DNA of 5,045 bases from NCBI GenBank assembly GCA_910587905.1, contig CAJUOF010000329.1:1-5045 (forward strand), read 5' to 3'. Below are positions 4,993 through 5,045 of the stretch, piece by piece. The notes below the pieces were generated by a model. That model was not told where the DNA came from, did no database searches, and saw nothing but the letters and a program-made list of their open reading frames with translations. A program made the position numbers and the translations under genes. Source of the DNA: an uncultured Lachnospiraceae bacterium (GTDB lineage Bacteria; Bacillota_A; Clostridia; Lachnospirales; Lachnospiraceae). Within the stretch, counting starts at the first letter, position 1. Each line of letters starts with the position of its first letter.

Positions 4993-5045
4993 AGATCGGA
5001 AGAGCACACGTCTGAACTCCAGTCACGTAACCGAATCTCGTATGC
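4993..5045. other. Illumina TruSeq adapter with the same index (not biological)
   Basis: The segment begins with AGATCGGAAGAGC, the standard TruSeq read-through sequence, which runs to 5026. It is followed by the index GTAACCGA (5027-5034) and ATCTCGTATGC. The index is the reverse complement of that at 16-23, and the whole segment is the exact reverse complement of bases 5-57. True genomic sequence ends at 4992. Confidence 0.98.

Overview
This is a 5,045-base assembled fragment, probably a metagenomic or draft contig from a Clostridia-type Firmicute. The gut family Lachnospiraceae is my best guess. The basis is gene content (Dha kinase subunits, a DUF134 protein fused to a NifX-like domain, a low-molecular-weight phosphatase), strong AGGAG-type ribosome binding sites, and mixed codon use. 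No rRNA or other marker gene is present to fix the taxonomy. Both ends are not biological. Bases 1-57 and 4993-5045 are Illumina TruSeq index-side adapter carrying the same 8-base index in opposite orientations, so they form a perfect 53-bp false terminal inverted repeat.

Left to right: bases 58-124 encode the last 21 residues of a probable dihydroxyacetone kinase K subunit (+). A complete dhaL-like gene follows (188-826, +) and ends at a strong hairpin terminator (847-881). Convergent to it is a 260-residue minus-strand protein (904-1686) with a DUF134 helix-turn-helix domain, a NifX/NifB-type cofactor-binding domain and a His/Gly/Cys-rich metal-binding tail. Its promoter at 1728-1756 overlaps a cluster of ATTGRCA half-sites that looks like an operator, and a good internal ribosome binding site precedes the NifX-like half. 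Upstream on the same strand is a membrane glycosyltransferase of family 2 (1807-3063). It has a long purine-rich leader (3064-3240) and a weak candidate promoter. A low-molecular-weight protein tyrosine phosphatase follows (3423-3932, minus). A 201-base AT-rich gap (3933-4133) holds a candidate promoter, an imperfect 24-bp inverted repeat around it, and a set of CGTAGTA repeats. The right end is an AT-rich DUF2971-type gene (4134-4992, minus) cut off at its 5' end by the adapter.

The dha genes form one transcription unit for phosphorylating dihydroxyacetone or a similar small ketose. The DUF134-NifX protein looks like a self-contained regulator or metallocluster-binding protein. The phosphatase and the glycosyltransferase lie on the same strand and could both serve surface polysaccharide synthesis, but they are 359 bases apart and the link is only inference. 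The DUF2971 gene has a clearly lower GC content than the rest and is the best candidate for recently acquired DNA. I did not find a convincing complete new system. The strongest leads are the possible gene-within-gene and operator at the DUF134-NifX locus and the composition break before the DUF2971 gene.
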